Below the pieces are notes generated by a model. That model saw only the letters and a list, made by a program, of their open reading frames with translations, made no database searches and was not told the origin of the DNA. From Lachnospiraceae bacterium (lineage in GTDB: Bacteria; Bacillota; Clostridia; Lachnospirales; Lachnospiraceae): 5,050 bases of DNA. This document shows, piece after piece, positions 1 through 5,050 of this stretch. The DNA lies in assembly GCA_014804285.1 (NCBI GenBank), contig JAAVAA010000011.1:73125-78174 (forward strand), in the 5' to 3' direction. The position numbers and the translations under genes are program-made. Numbering within the stretch: position 1 is the first letter of the stretch; every line of letters starts with the position of its first letter.

Positions 1-365
1 TCATAATTACAGCCCAGTTCTTTCATTCTCCGTTCAATCAATTCAAACGGCGTATCTGCGTCTCTTAGATTTTTCAAGGAAATACAGATCGGAATGTAAT
101 TTTTCTGCGGATTATTCGCAAATTCTGCTAAAAGCTTCCTGCATAGGCAATACAAGAAAAAGGTTTTTCCGGACGCAAACTCGCCTAACAACAGCCTTAT
201 CCGGCATGATTCCGAAAAGAGCCAACGTTCCATATCCTCTTCCAGGCTAATTTGCTGTGTTTCCTGATTATCCTTATAAAAAGACATTTTAACCCGGTAT
301 TGAAACAATGATTCATATTGTGCTCTGGCAGATACATCGTTCTGAAGCTCAAACATAATTTTCTC
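1..365 (-). other. Domain: N-terminal part of a NACHT/STAND-like P-loop NTPase (residues 1000 onward, truncated by window edge)
   Basis: IRLLLGEFASGKTFFLYCLC (1055-1074) holds a complete Walker A motif, GEFASGKT (1060-1067), in the hydrophobic setting usual for NACHT NTPases. It is followed by a helix and a strand NYIPICISLKNL (1088-1099), like the IPIxIxLxxL strand after the P-loop in NACHT proteins. Walker B, the sensor region and any C-terminal repeats lie beyond position 1. In bacterial STAND defence proteins this domain acts as an oligomerising switch that turns on an N-terminal effector; here the preceding nuclease would be that effector. Another P-loop family cannot be excluded without the rest. 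Confidence 0.68.
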
Positions 366-3362
366 CGGCTGAAACGGATAAAGGTGAAGCCCCTCTGGAA
401 GCATCATAACCGGCATCAGTTTCCTCTTCCATTTTCGGACTATTTCATTTTTCTTTTCAATACTCCATTTATCAGGGTCTGATTCCTTATCGGACTGTTT
501 GTCATAGAATATTGCATATAATTCCGGCTCAATGCCTAACAACTCGCGAATACAATTCGCCTCACTCCATATTTGGATATTCTTTATTGGATAATATTTT
601 CCCGGCATTCGCTCCGCATCTTCAAACAAATCTACTACATGTTTACTCAATCCGGCTGTTGGTGCTACGAGAATCCAATGTTCTATTTCTTCCTTTTCAT
701 GCCGCTGAACCTGTAAAATCTTAGCTAATACCATCTCCTCCGTCAATTTTTTTGACTGAATAAACTTACATTCAAAATAACAACGTCTTTTCTGTCCGGT
801 CTCATCCAGATAGACTAAATCTAAATCCCTTCCGTTCTGATCACCACTCGGTCTTTTTTGAAGAAAGTGCAGTACTGCATCTGCCTTTTCTTCAAGATCC
901 GGATTGTCTTCCCTATTCCATGTAAACAAACAGCTTAAAAGCCTTAAAAGCACATTTTCTAATACTGCCCCCTTTTCGGCAGCATTTGTGAACACAGTCA
1001 TTTCATCCCCGGTTGGTGACTTTCCTTCCTCATTCTCTGCTTTCTCTTCTTCCTGCTGGCTTTGATCCGTCTGTTCTCCTTCCAAAACAGAGACTTTCCC
1101 TTTCCAATTCTGAGACCTTTCCCAGCGCACTGCCAGTTTAGACATGAAAAGCCATAGTTTGATCATGCGCTGACACTGTTTTTTATCAATCTGTCCCATC
1201 TCCGATACCAAAATCCGATCACGACAAACTTCCAATTCCTTTTTCAACTGTTCCGCAAGTTTTGTCGAAGATACGCTTATTTGTTCATAATCCATTGCAG
1301 CTTCTGCATATTCCCCTTTCCAAAGATGAGTACAGAAACTTGCCAACTCTTTATTATCTTCGCCGGTATTTGTCAACACCTGCGCTTTTTCCAACATCTC
1401 CTGATCCCGAATAACGACTCTTACGGTTTCTTTTCCCTGATATTTTGTAGATGCCAGACTTAGTATTTCCACCAACTCATTCCTGCCCACTCTCCTCAGC
1501 ACGTAAATCTGGGAAACATCCGGCATCTGCAAGTTCCTCCACATCGCAACAGTAATCAGAACACTTCTGTAAGAATTCCTAAATGCATTGATCTGCTCTT
1601 CTCTATCTCGTACCTCCTGTTCGGAAACGCACAGGCAAATCTTCCAGTTTTCCTGAGTTTCTGTCAAAAGCTGCAGAAGGCTCTGCCTCAGAAATTGCGC
1701 CTGAGATATAGTTTCTGCAATTATGAGAGTCTTCTCCGCATGCAATAACATATCCTCCCAAATCTTATCCACTAATATGGAATACCCGCCAGAATCATTC
1801 TCGGAAGTCAAAGGAACATCCCAATAATCTATAGTGACCGGATCCATCAAATTATCTTTATAAGCCTGCTGTAGCGTATATTGATATCGAATCCGCCCAA
1901 AAACTTCGATCGCCTCCAAATTCGGTATTGATGCCACACCTGCATAAATAACCTGCGGAAGATATTTTTCCGTGCCGATTAGATATCTCCAGCCACTTTC
2001 CGCATGCGCACCAAGTACAATCAAGTTAACGTGAACTCCCTTCGGCTTAAAATTCTGGATATAATTCTCCCATCTCGCATAAGTCACAATTAATATTTCT
2101 GTTCTATCCGATAGAAAATTATTTGTATCCTCTAATGAAACCGATGTCCGCACTGTAAATCCACTATCTTGCAGTGTCTGTTCCATTTGGCTGCACAGCA
2201 TCCGAGATGTCTCCAGAACAATTATTTTCCACTTTCCATCTGTCCTCTTTATGATTCCCTGTACCAAAAATTTTATAGTTTTCGTATACCCAGTTCCCAC
2301 CGGCATGCACACCATTCCTGCTTTTTTCCTATAAAAAAACTTTTCATCATCAAATTCTCTAAGCAGATATCCAGCAATATTTTCCTGTAAAGAATCTCCC
2401 TCTAATATCTGTCTCATACCAAAGGCTATTATCTCTTCAATTCCATAAATACCCGCATAGCTCATTGCATCCCAAATTTTACTATGACTCATTTCAGGCG
2501 GGAACTCCGTTTTCTTGTCCCCTTGTATTGACATATATTCTTCCGGTGTGATCTTTCGAACTCCGTTTTCGTCCATTACAAAAGTCCTATACCAACTTCT
2601 TCGCGTCAGTATAGGGCAACTGTCATACTCCTTCAGAATTTTATTTTTCTCACGTCCTCTGTATCCGGACAGCACACTATAAATCTTTCCTGTCTCAAAT
2701 TTCTCGCATCGCAGCAGTTCTTTATAGCAGTCGGGTATAATATAATATCGTTCATCCTTTTTTACATGCCACTGCGGTAATGCTCTCAATGGTGCATATA
2801 TTTGATCAGCTTTGGGAAATACAAACTTTGAGTACATTCCTTCATCACGAAATGCAATCAGATAGCACTTTCTTCCTAAAAAAGGAACCTGACCATGCTC
2901 CGTTCCACTCATTAATCCCCATCTTGAATAATATGTTCCTTCTGAAAATATTTTTTGTACTTCGCGTACGATCGGCTCCGTTCCTCTCAGCGCCGCAACC
3001 GGCAGCATGATACAAGCAGCTACAGGGCGATATTTTTTCACAACTTTCCGCAATAGTTCAAGGTGTTTTCCCGTCCTGCTTTTTTCTTCAAATTCTTTTT
3101 CTCCTCTGCTATATTTCGCAACACTTGAAGAAGACACCGAAAACGGCACACATCTTATTGAGGCAAGCAACAAGTCATGTTCAGGAATCTGTTCTATGCC
3201 ATTTTCTAACGCACCTTCAAAAAAAGAAATCTGTGGGAAATTATATTGGTAGACTTCCGCCGCCGTCTCAATTTCTTCCTGAGCCCATATAACCTCTGCT
3301 CCCTGCGCCAAAAACGCTCTCGTCATAGTCCCTACACCAGCAAATAAATTGATTGCTTTCAT
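1..3362 (-). CDS. Giant pseudo-C5-methyltransferase / pseudo-SF2-helicase / PD-(D/E)XK nuclease / NACHT-like protein, partial (3' end outside window)
   Basis: One uninterrupted minus-strand reading frame of 1,120 codons runs off the left edge. Domains in order: C5 DNA methyltransferase-like (1-320), HsdR/ResIII-like SF2 helicase (330-660), helical then acidic linker (680-790), Mrr-like PD-(D/E)XK nuclease (795-955), start of a NACHT/STAND-like NTPase (from about 1000). The first two domains keep their fold patterns but have lost the signature catalytic residues; the nuclease and P-loop keep theirs. I infer a defence protein in which a dead restriction-modification module senses or baits and the nuclease is the effector. 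Start: ATG at 3362 puts methyltransferase motif I at residue 4, as is usual in the family. An in-frame ATG at 3401 would add 13 residues. Neither has a strong ribosome site; GAAAAGGA (3383-3376) lies 13 nt before 3362. The gene follows the AlbA_2 regulator after 92 bp and is probably co-transcribed. The C-terminal part is unseen. Confidence 0.9.
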   Translation of the reverse strand, partial: MKAINLFAGVGTMTRAFLAQGAEVIWAQEEIETAAEVYQYNFPQISFFEGALENGIEQIPEHDLLLASIRCVPFSVSSSSVAKYSRGEKEFEEKSRTGKHLELLRKVVKKYRPVAACIMLPVAALRGTEPIVREVQKIFSEGTYYSRWGLMSGTEHGQVPFLGRKCYLIAFRDEGMYSKFVFPKADQIYAPLRALPQWHVKKDERYYIIPDCYKELLRCEKFETGKIYSVLSGYRGREKNKILKEYDSCPILTRRSWYRTFVMDENGVRKITPEEYMSIQGDKKTEFPPEMSHSKIWDAMSYAGIYGIEEIIAFGMRQILEGDSLQENIAGYLLREFDDEKFFYRKKAGMVCMPVGTGYTKTIKFLVQGIIKRTDGKWKIIVLETSRMLCSQMEQTLQDSGFTVRTSVSLEDTNNFLSDRTEILIVTYARWENYIQNFKPKGVHVNLIVLGAHAESGWRYLIGTEKYLPQVIYAGVASIPNLEAIEVFGRIRYQYTLQQAYKDNLMDPVTIDYWDVPLTSENDSGGYSILVDKIWEDMLLHAEKTLIIAETISQAQFLRQSLLQLLTETQENWKICLCVSEQEVRDREEQINAFRNSYRSVLITVAMWRNLQMPDVSQIYVLRRVGRNELVEILSLASTKYQGKETVRVVIRDQEMLEKAQVLTNTGEDNKELASFCTHLWKGEYAEAAMDYEQISVSSTKLAEQLKKELEVCRDRILVSEMGQIDKKQCQRMIKLWLFMSKLAVRWERSQNWKGKVSVLEGEQTDQSQQEEEKAENEEGKSPTGDEMTVFTNAAEKGAVLENVLLRLLSCLFTWNREDNPDLEEKADAVLHFLQKRPSGDQNGRDLDLVYLDETGQKRRCYFECKFIQSKKLTEEMVLAKILQVQRHEKEEIEHWILVAPTAGLSKHVVDLFEDAERMPGKYYPIKNIQIWSEANCIRELLGIEPELYAIFYDKQSDKESDPDKWSIEKKNEIVRKWKRKLMPVMMLPEGLHLYPFQPEKIMFELQNDVSARAQYESLFQYRVKMSFYKDNQETQQISLEEDMERWLFSESCRIRLLLGEFASGKTFFLYCLCRKLLAEFANNPQKNYIPICISLKNLRDADTPFELIERRMKELGCNY
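498..980 (-). other. Domain: PD-(D/E)XK nuclease, Mrr-like restriction endonuclease (residues 795-955)
   Basis: The domain opens with a helix carrying a conserved-type Glu (EKGAVLENVLLRLLSCLF, 796-813). The catalytic core follows: NGRDLDLVYLD (843-853) supplies the acidic residue (D846, with D848 next to it), and CYFECKF (861-867) supplies the ExK pair E864/K866, 18 residues after D846, as in the GxD...(E/Q)xK pattern of Mrr-like enzymes. A downstream helix and strand (WILVAPTAGLS, 896-906) and IQIWSEANCIRELLGI (929-944) resemble the segment that joins REase domains to NACHT NTPases. In contrast to the upstream modules, no key residue is missing, so this is likely an active DNA nuclease, probably held in check until the NTPase is triggered. 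Confidence 0.75.
999..1322 (-). other. Helical region and acidic low-complexity linker (residues 680-788)
   Basis: Residues 681-745 are rich in Glu, Lys, Leu and Ala with heptad-like spacing (for example KLAEQLKKELEVCRDRI, 701-717) and are probably a helical arm or short coiled coil. Residues 761-788 (EGEQTDQSQQEEEKAENEEG at 761-780, then KSPTGDEM) are acidic, lack hydrophobic residues and should be disordered. This separates the dead methyltransferase/helicase half from the nuclease/NTPase half and marks the likely hinge between sensor and effector modules. Confidence 0.6.
1383..2375 (-). other. Domain: degenerate SF2 helicase/translocase-like module, HsdR/ResIII type (residues 330-660)
   Basis: Two RecA-like lobes can be traced by their motifs. 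Motif I is MPVGTGYTKT (353-362), with Tyr359 where the Walker A Lys of GTGKT belongs. Motif II is LIVLGAHAESG (447-457), with LGAH for DEAH. Motif III is AGVASIPN (474-481), where GLTATPN is expected. The following stretch, EAIEVFGRIRYQYT (483-496), is typical of type I R-subunit helicases. Motif IV is KTLIIAETISQAQFL (544-558). Motif V is VLITVAMWRNLQMPDVSQIY (601-620), where a VDMxxxGxDxPxV pattern is expected, so the Asp is lost and one residue appears deleted. Motif VI is LVEILSLAST (630-639), where QMIGRAxR is expected, so both arginines are lost. Residues for nucleotide binding, hydrolysis and arginine-finger function are missing together; ATP-driven translocation is very unlikely. Confidence 0.82.
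2397..3362 (-). other. Domain: catalytically degenerate cytosine-5 DNA methyltransferase-like module (residues 1-322)
   Basis: The order of C5-methyltransferase motifs is easy to follow. Motif I is INLFAGVGTMTRAF (4-17), close to DLFAGxGG. Motif II is VIWAQEEIETA (24-34). Motif IV is LLLASIRCVPFSV (64-76), where GFPCQPFS is expected. Motif VI is CIMLPVAAL (117-125), where LENVxxL is expected. Motif VIII is VPFLGRKCYLIAF (159-171), where VPQxRxRxYIIAF is expected. Motif IX is VRKITPEEYMSIQG (268-281). Motif X is SKIWDAM (294-300), where KQxGNAV is expected. The nucleophile Cys71 remains, but its Pro and Gln neighbours, the ENV Glu and Asn, the QxRxR Gln and first Arg, and the motif X Gly-Asn are gone. 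FxGxG of the SAM loop is kept, so cofactor binding may survive. I infer no normal methylation. Confidence 0.82.
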
Positions 3363-3454
3363 TTTCTCTTTGTTATCCTTTTCTAAATTGTTTGTAAACA
3401 TATTACACTTGTTCTTTACTTTATCTTAGGATTGCATCTAATTTTAAAATCCCA

Positions 3455-4771
3455 TTAATCCACATCACTTTTCTGATACCCTACATTTACTATCCACTGT
3501 CCATTTTTCTTAGAACCTTTTCTCTCAACAAATCCCTCCTCTTTCAAGCGGCGAATTCGCTTTGTAAGCGTAGTCGTTCCCAATTCAACCCGCCTACTGA
3601 TTTCACTTACACTAATGTTTGCATTCTCTTTCATCAACTCTAGAATTTTGTCATCATTGCGGTCAAGCACCCTTGTTCCTGTTTTTGAAAAACTACTTTC
3701 TACATTTCTCTTATGATTCAGCGGAATTGTTACCGTGATAAAATTCTCCGTAATATCAAACACTTCTTTTCCATATTTAGATACAATCAAAGGAACTCCA
3801 TGTCCAGTCTGTTCTATATAATCCAACTGAACCATAATCTGCTGAAGTTCAAGATTCACAGGTTTGCTTTTCCCCTCATAAAATTCCTCCAATGTAAGTC
3901 CCTCCGGTAAGCCTCCCACTGATATAACCTCAATGCGGTCTTCAAACATATACACAGCCGGTGGTGTCTGCCTTGACCAGCGATTGTGCAGGCAGGCGTT
4001 TAACCATGCCTCCCTGAAACATGGAAAATCAAACAGTTTACTTTCCTTTCTAAGACTTCCCCCTACATCCACTATGGTATCATTCAGCGCTTCCATATAG
4101 TCCAACACCTGCTTCACAGCTACAAGCATACATTTATAACCATATTCATTCCGCTTAACCAAATTCGTTTTGTCTGTACCGCGAAATACTGCAACTTTAA
4201 TAGAGTAACTATTAATATCTGCCAGAATAGATGCCATTAAATTATAAGTTCCATCACGCGTAAAAAGATTTAAGTTCCGCTTAAAGGTATTCTCACGAAG
4301 TGTAAGATTATTTCCGGCATACAACATCTTTAATTGATCAAAGTTTAGCTCCTGATTGTTTGCCTCAATATTTACAATAGAATCTGATACACTAAGCATA
4401 AGATTACGTAATTGCTGTGGTGATATTTCCCTATCCTCATCCGCTGATCTCATGTAATACTTTCCATATGCTGAATAAGGTTTTTCATCCCCTTCAACTG
4501 TAACTTTTATTACATTTTTATCATCACATAGTTCCACAATAATCGTCGGGATAATCTGTGGTTTAATCGCATTGGCAATCCCTTGAGATATTTCACGTAA
4601 TGTACGATCTCCAATCTGCTGACCTAAGATTTCACCATCGTTTCTTACTCCAAAATACAATATTCCTTTTCCGTTTTTATTCAACATAGAAGCTAAAGAA
4701 ATGATACCTTCTTTCAACTCACTAGTTGTTTTTTTAAATTCAATCAGTTCCGTTTCCATTCCAAAATTCAT
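3455..4771 (-). CDS. AlbA_2 (Schlafen-like) / RecG-C-like ATPase / winged-helix transcriptional regulator
   Basis: This 438-aa protein resembles COG2865-type predicted regulators. Residues 6-130 form an AlbA_2/Schlafen domain: ExxxxEFK (E6, E11), then NGKGILYFGVRNDGEILGQQ (33-52) and KPYSAYGKYYMRS. Residues 250-350 match the RecG C-terminal-like, GHKL-type domain: FREAWLNACLHNRWS (252-266), DRIEVISVGGLPEGLT (278-293), EQTGHG (320-325). Residues 373-430 form a winged helix (ISVSEISRRVELGTTTLTKR, then RIRRLKEEGFVERKG). It is not a RecG helicase: no helicase motifs occur. The start at 4771 is chosen because GAAAGGG (4785-4779) lies 7 nt upstream; extension to a GTG at 4825 would run through the promoter. 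It probably binds the repeats in its own promoter and controls itself and the downstream giant gene. The E6/E11 pair matches the spacing of Schlafen nuclease glutamates, so RNase activity is possible but unproven. Confidence 0.9.
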   Translation of the reverse strand: MNFGMETELIEFKKTTSELKEGIISLASMLNKNGKGILYFGVRNDGEILGQQIGDRTLREISQGIANAIKPQIIPTIIVELCDDKNVIKVTVEGDEKPYSAYGKYYMRSADEDREISPQQLRNLMLSVSDSIVNIEANNQELNFDQLKMLYAGNNLTLRENTFKRNLNLFTRDGTYNLMASILADINSYSIKVAVFRGTDKTNLVKRNEYGYKCMLVAVKQVLDYMEALNDTIVDVGGSLRKESKLFDFPCFREAWLNACLHNRWSRQTPPAVYMFEDRIEVISVGGLPEGLTLEEFYEGKSKPVNLELQQIMVQLDYIEQTGHGVPLIVSKYGKEVFDITENFITVTIPLNHKRNVESSFSKTGTRVLDRNDDKILELMKENANISVSEISRRVELGTTTLTKRIRRLKEEGFVERKGSKKNGQWIVNVGYQKSDVD

Positions 4772-4778
4772 ATTCTCG

Positions 4779-4785
4779 CCCTTTC
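4779..4785 (-). promoter_or_regulatory. Ribosome binding site of the AlbA_2 regulator
   Basis: GAAAGGG reads toward the ATG at 4771 with a 7-nt spacer. This is the strongest Shine-Dalgarno match near either gene start and fixes the start at codon 19 of the longest open frame. Confidence 0.8.
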
Positions 4786-4793
4786 TATAATAC

Positions 4794-4822
4794 AGTATAT
4801 CCTTTTTTGCTATTTTATTCAA
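4794..4822 (-). promoter_or_regulatory. Sigma-A-type promoter for the regulator/giant-gene operon
   Basis: On the minus strand, TTGAAT (4822-4817) as -35 and TATACT (4799-4794) as -10 are separated by exactly 17 bases, each close to the TTGACA/TATAAT consensus. Transcription would begin near 4787, giving a leader of roughly 16 nt before the ATG at 4771. The -35 box lies inside one copy of the TTTATTCAACA repeat, so anything bound to that repeat would block RNA polymerase. Confidence 0.7.
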
Positions 4823-4864
4823 CACTTAATAAACACTTTATTCAACATCTATATGTCGAATAAA
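4814..4864. repeat. Three copies of an 11-bp box TTTATTC(A/G)ACA
   Basis: Plus-strand copies lie at 4814-4824 and 4837-4847 (identical, 23 bp apart), and a reverse-strand copy lies at 4854-4864 (TTTATTCGACA, one change). The first overlaps the -35 box, the second is the inner end of the left arm of the inverted repeat, and the third is the inner end of the right arm. Multiple boxes on one face of the helix suggest cooperative binding of the winged-helix regulator. Confidence 0.6.
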
Positions 4865-4875
4865 GTGTTTATTAA
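4826..4875. promoter_or_regulatory. Perfect 18-bp inverted repeat, probable operator of the AlbA_2/wHTH regulator
   Basis: Arms 4826-4843 (TTAATAAACACTTTATTC) and 4858-4875 are perfect reverse complements. The 14-nt centre contains a further ACAT/ATGT pairing (4845-4848 with 4853-4856) around CTAT. The element lies directly upstream of the -35 box. It is AT-rich with no trailing T-run and no gene end beside it, so a dimer-binding operator is more likely than a terminator. Confidence 0.65.
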
Positions 4876-4914
4876 CTCAAACTTGCTCCATTCTACCCCG
4901 GCAGACTTTCTCAG

Positions 4915-4934
4915 CTCAAGTCGGAAGACTTGAG
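4915..4934. other. Short perfect hairpin, 8-bp stem with 4-nt loop
   Basis: CTCAAGTC (4915-4922) pairs with GACTTGAG (4927-4934) around a GGAA loop (TTCC on the minus strand). No T-run follows on either strand, so it is not a standard intrinsic terminator. It could be the base of a weak terminator for a gene ending here, or a mark of an interspersed repeat. Confidence 0.5.
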
Positions 4935-5050
4935 GTTAAACACAACGCCCCATACCCCACCTTATCATTTGGAACTTCCCTCTCCCCCCGCAATATCTTT
5001 GCACCTCCCCGCAAATACGCTTTCACCTTTTCCCCATACAAAAAAGAATC
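4916..5050 (-). CDS. Possible C-terminal tail of an upstream gene (44 codons, partial)
   Basis: A minus-strand frame enters at the right edge and stays open for 44 codons to a TGA at 4918-4916, inside the short hairpin. It reads DSFLYGEKVKAYLRGGAKIL and then RGEREVPNDKVGYGALCLTS, ending SLPT. The mix of charged and hydrophobic residues is protein-like and the minus strand is strongly purine-rich here, as in coding DNA. I do not recognise the family. A second frame ending at TGATAA also stays open for 27 codons, and the stretch could equally be non-coding or part of a repeat. Sequence beyond 5050 is needed to decide. Confidence 0.25.
   Translation of the reverse strand, partial: DSFLYGEKVKAYLRGGAKILRGEREVPNDKVGYGALCLTSSLPT

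Noticed and set aside
512..3252. Short plus-strand open frames (for example 512-724, 1281-1463, 2169-2390, 2780-3010, 3007-3252)
   Set aside because: They lie antisense inside the giant gene, have no convincing ribosome sites and give low-complexity, Phe/Ser/His-rich products typical of reverse-strand shadows.
1..3362. A decaying pseudogene of an ordinary restriction-modification fusion
   Set aside because: No stop or frameshift occurs in 1,120 codons, the structural strands and motif spacing are retained, and losses are concentrated at catalytic positions of two domains while two other domains stay intact. Recent relaxed selection cannot be fully excluded without homologues.
3363..3454. A separate promoter or terminator between the two genes
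   Set aside because: The gap is AT-rich with only weak -10-like words (TAAGAT, TAATAT) lacking a matched -35, and no GC-rich hairpin with a T-run, so co-transcription is the simpler reading.
3713..3910. Plus-strand 65-codon frame
   Set aside because: It is antisense to the RecG-C-like domain of the regulator, with no ribosome site and no recognisable product.
3455..4771. Annotation as ATP-dependent DNA helicase RecG
   Set aside because: Only the C-terminal RecG-associated domain is shared; no Walker A, DEAH or other helicase motif is present.
4772..4825. Earlier start of the regulator at a GTG (4825), giving 456 residues
   Set aside because: That start would place the coding region over the -10 and almost up to the -35 box, and the extra 18 residues lie outside the AlbA_2 domain. 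The ATG at 4771 has a strong ribosome site 7 nt upstream.
4826..4875. The 18-bp inverted repeat as a terminator or insertion-sequence end
   Set aside because: There is no GC-rich stem or T-run, no transposase is nearby, and its position next to the -35 box fits an operator better.
1..5050. tRNA, rRNA, CRISPR array, riboswitch or att sites
   Set aside because: I saw no cloverleaf, spaced repeat array or known aptamer pattern. The only repeats found are the promoter boxes and the short hairpin.

Overview
The window looks like chromosomal accessory DNA from a low-GC Firmicute, most likely a gut clostridium of the Lachnospiraceae type. This rests on the AT-rich sequence, a purine-rich Shine-Dalgarno site, a consensus-like sigma-A promoter and general protein style; the taxon is an inference. 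All convincing coding lies on the minus strand and reads right to left.

Layout in transcription order. (a) 4876-5050 is a purine-rich (minus strand) stretch with a short hairpin and, at the window edge, possibly the last 44 codons of an upstream gene. (b) 4794-4875 holds a promoter with an 18-bp perfect inverted repeat and direct repeats of TTTATTCAACA lying on and next to its -35 box, which suggests a self-controlled operator. (c) 4771-3455 encodes a 438-aa regulator with a Schlafen-type AlbA_2 domain, a RecG-C-like GHKL ATPase-type domain and a C-terminal winged helix (COG2865 style). (d) After a 92-bp gap without a visible terminator, 3362-1 encodes a giant protein. It has 1,120 codons without a stop and continues past the left edge.

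The giant protein is the notable item. In order it has: a cytosine-5 DNA methyltransferase-like domain (about 1-320), an SF2 HsdR/ResIII-like helicase domain (about 330-660), a helical and acidic linker (about 680-790), a PD-(D/E)XK Mrr-like nuclease domain (about 795-955), and the start of a NACHT/STAND-like NTPase (about 1000 onward). The fold signatures of the first two domains are easy to follow, but nearly every signature catalytic residue is replaced: PCQ to RCV, ENV to LPV, QxRxR to FLGRK, GKT to GYT, DEAH to LGAH, TATP to ASIP, and the motif V and VI residues. The nuclease (D846, E864, K866) and the NTPase P-loop (GEFASGKT) look intact.

My reading, which is inference, is an anti-phage NLR-like protein. 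A dead restriction-modification module would serve as sensor, bait or decoy, joined to a live nuclease effector and a live NTPase switch, with a self-regulating AlbA_2/wHTH protein controlling the two-gene operon. I know of no described system with this combination, but I could not search for one.
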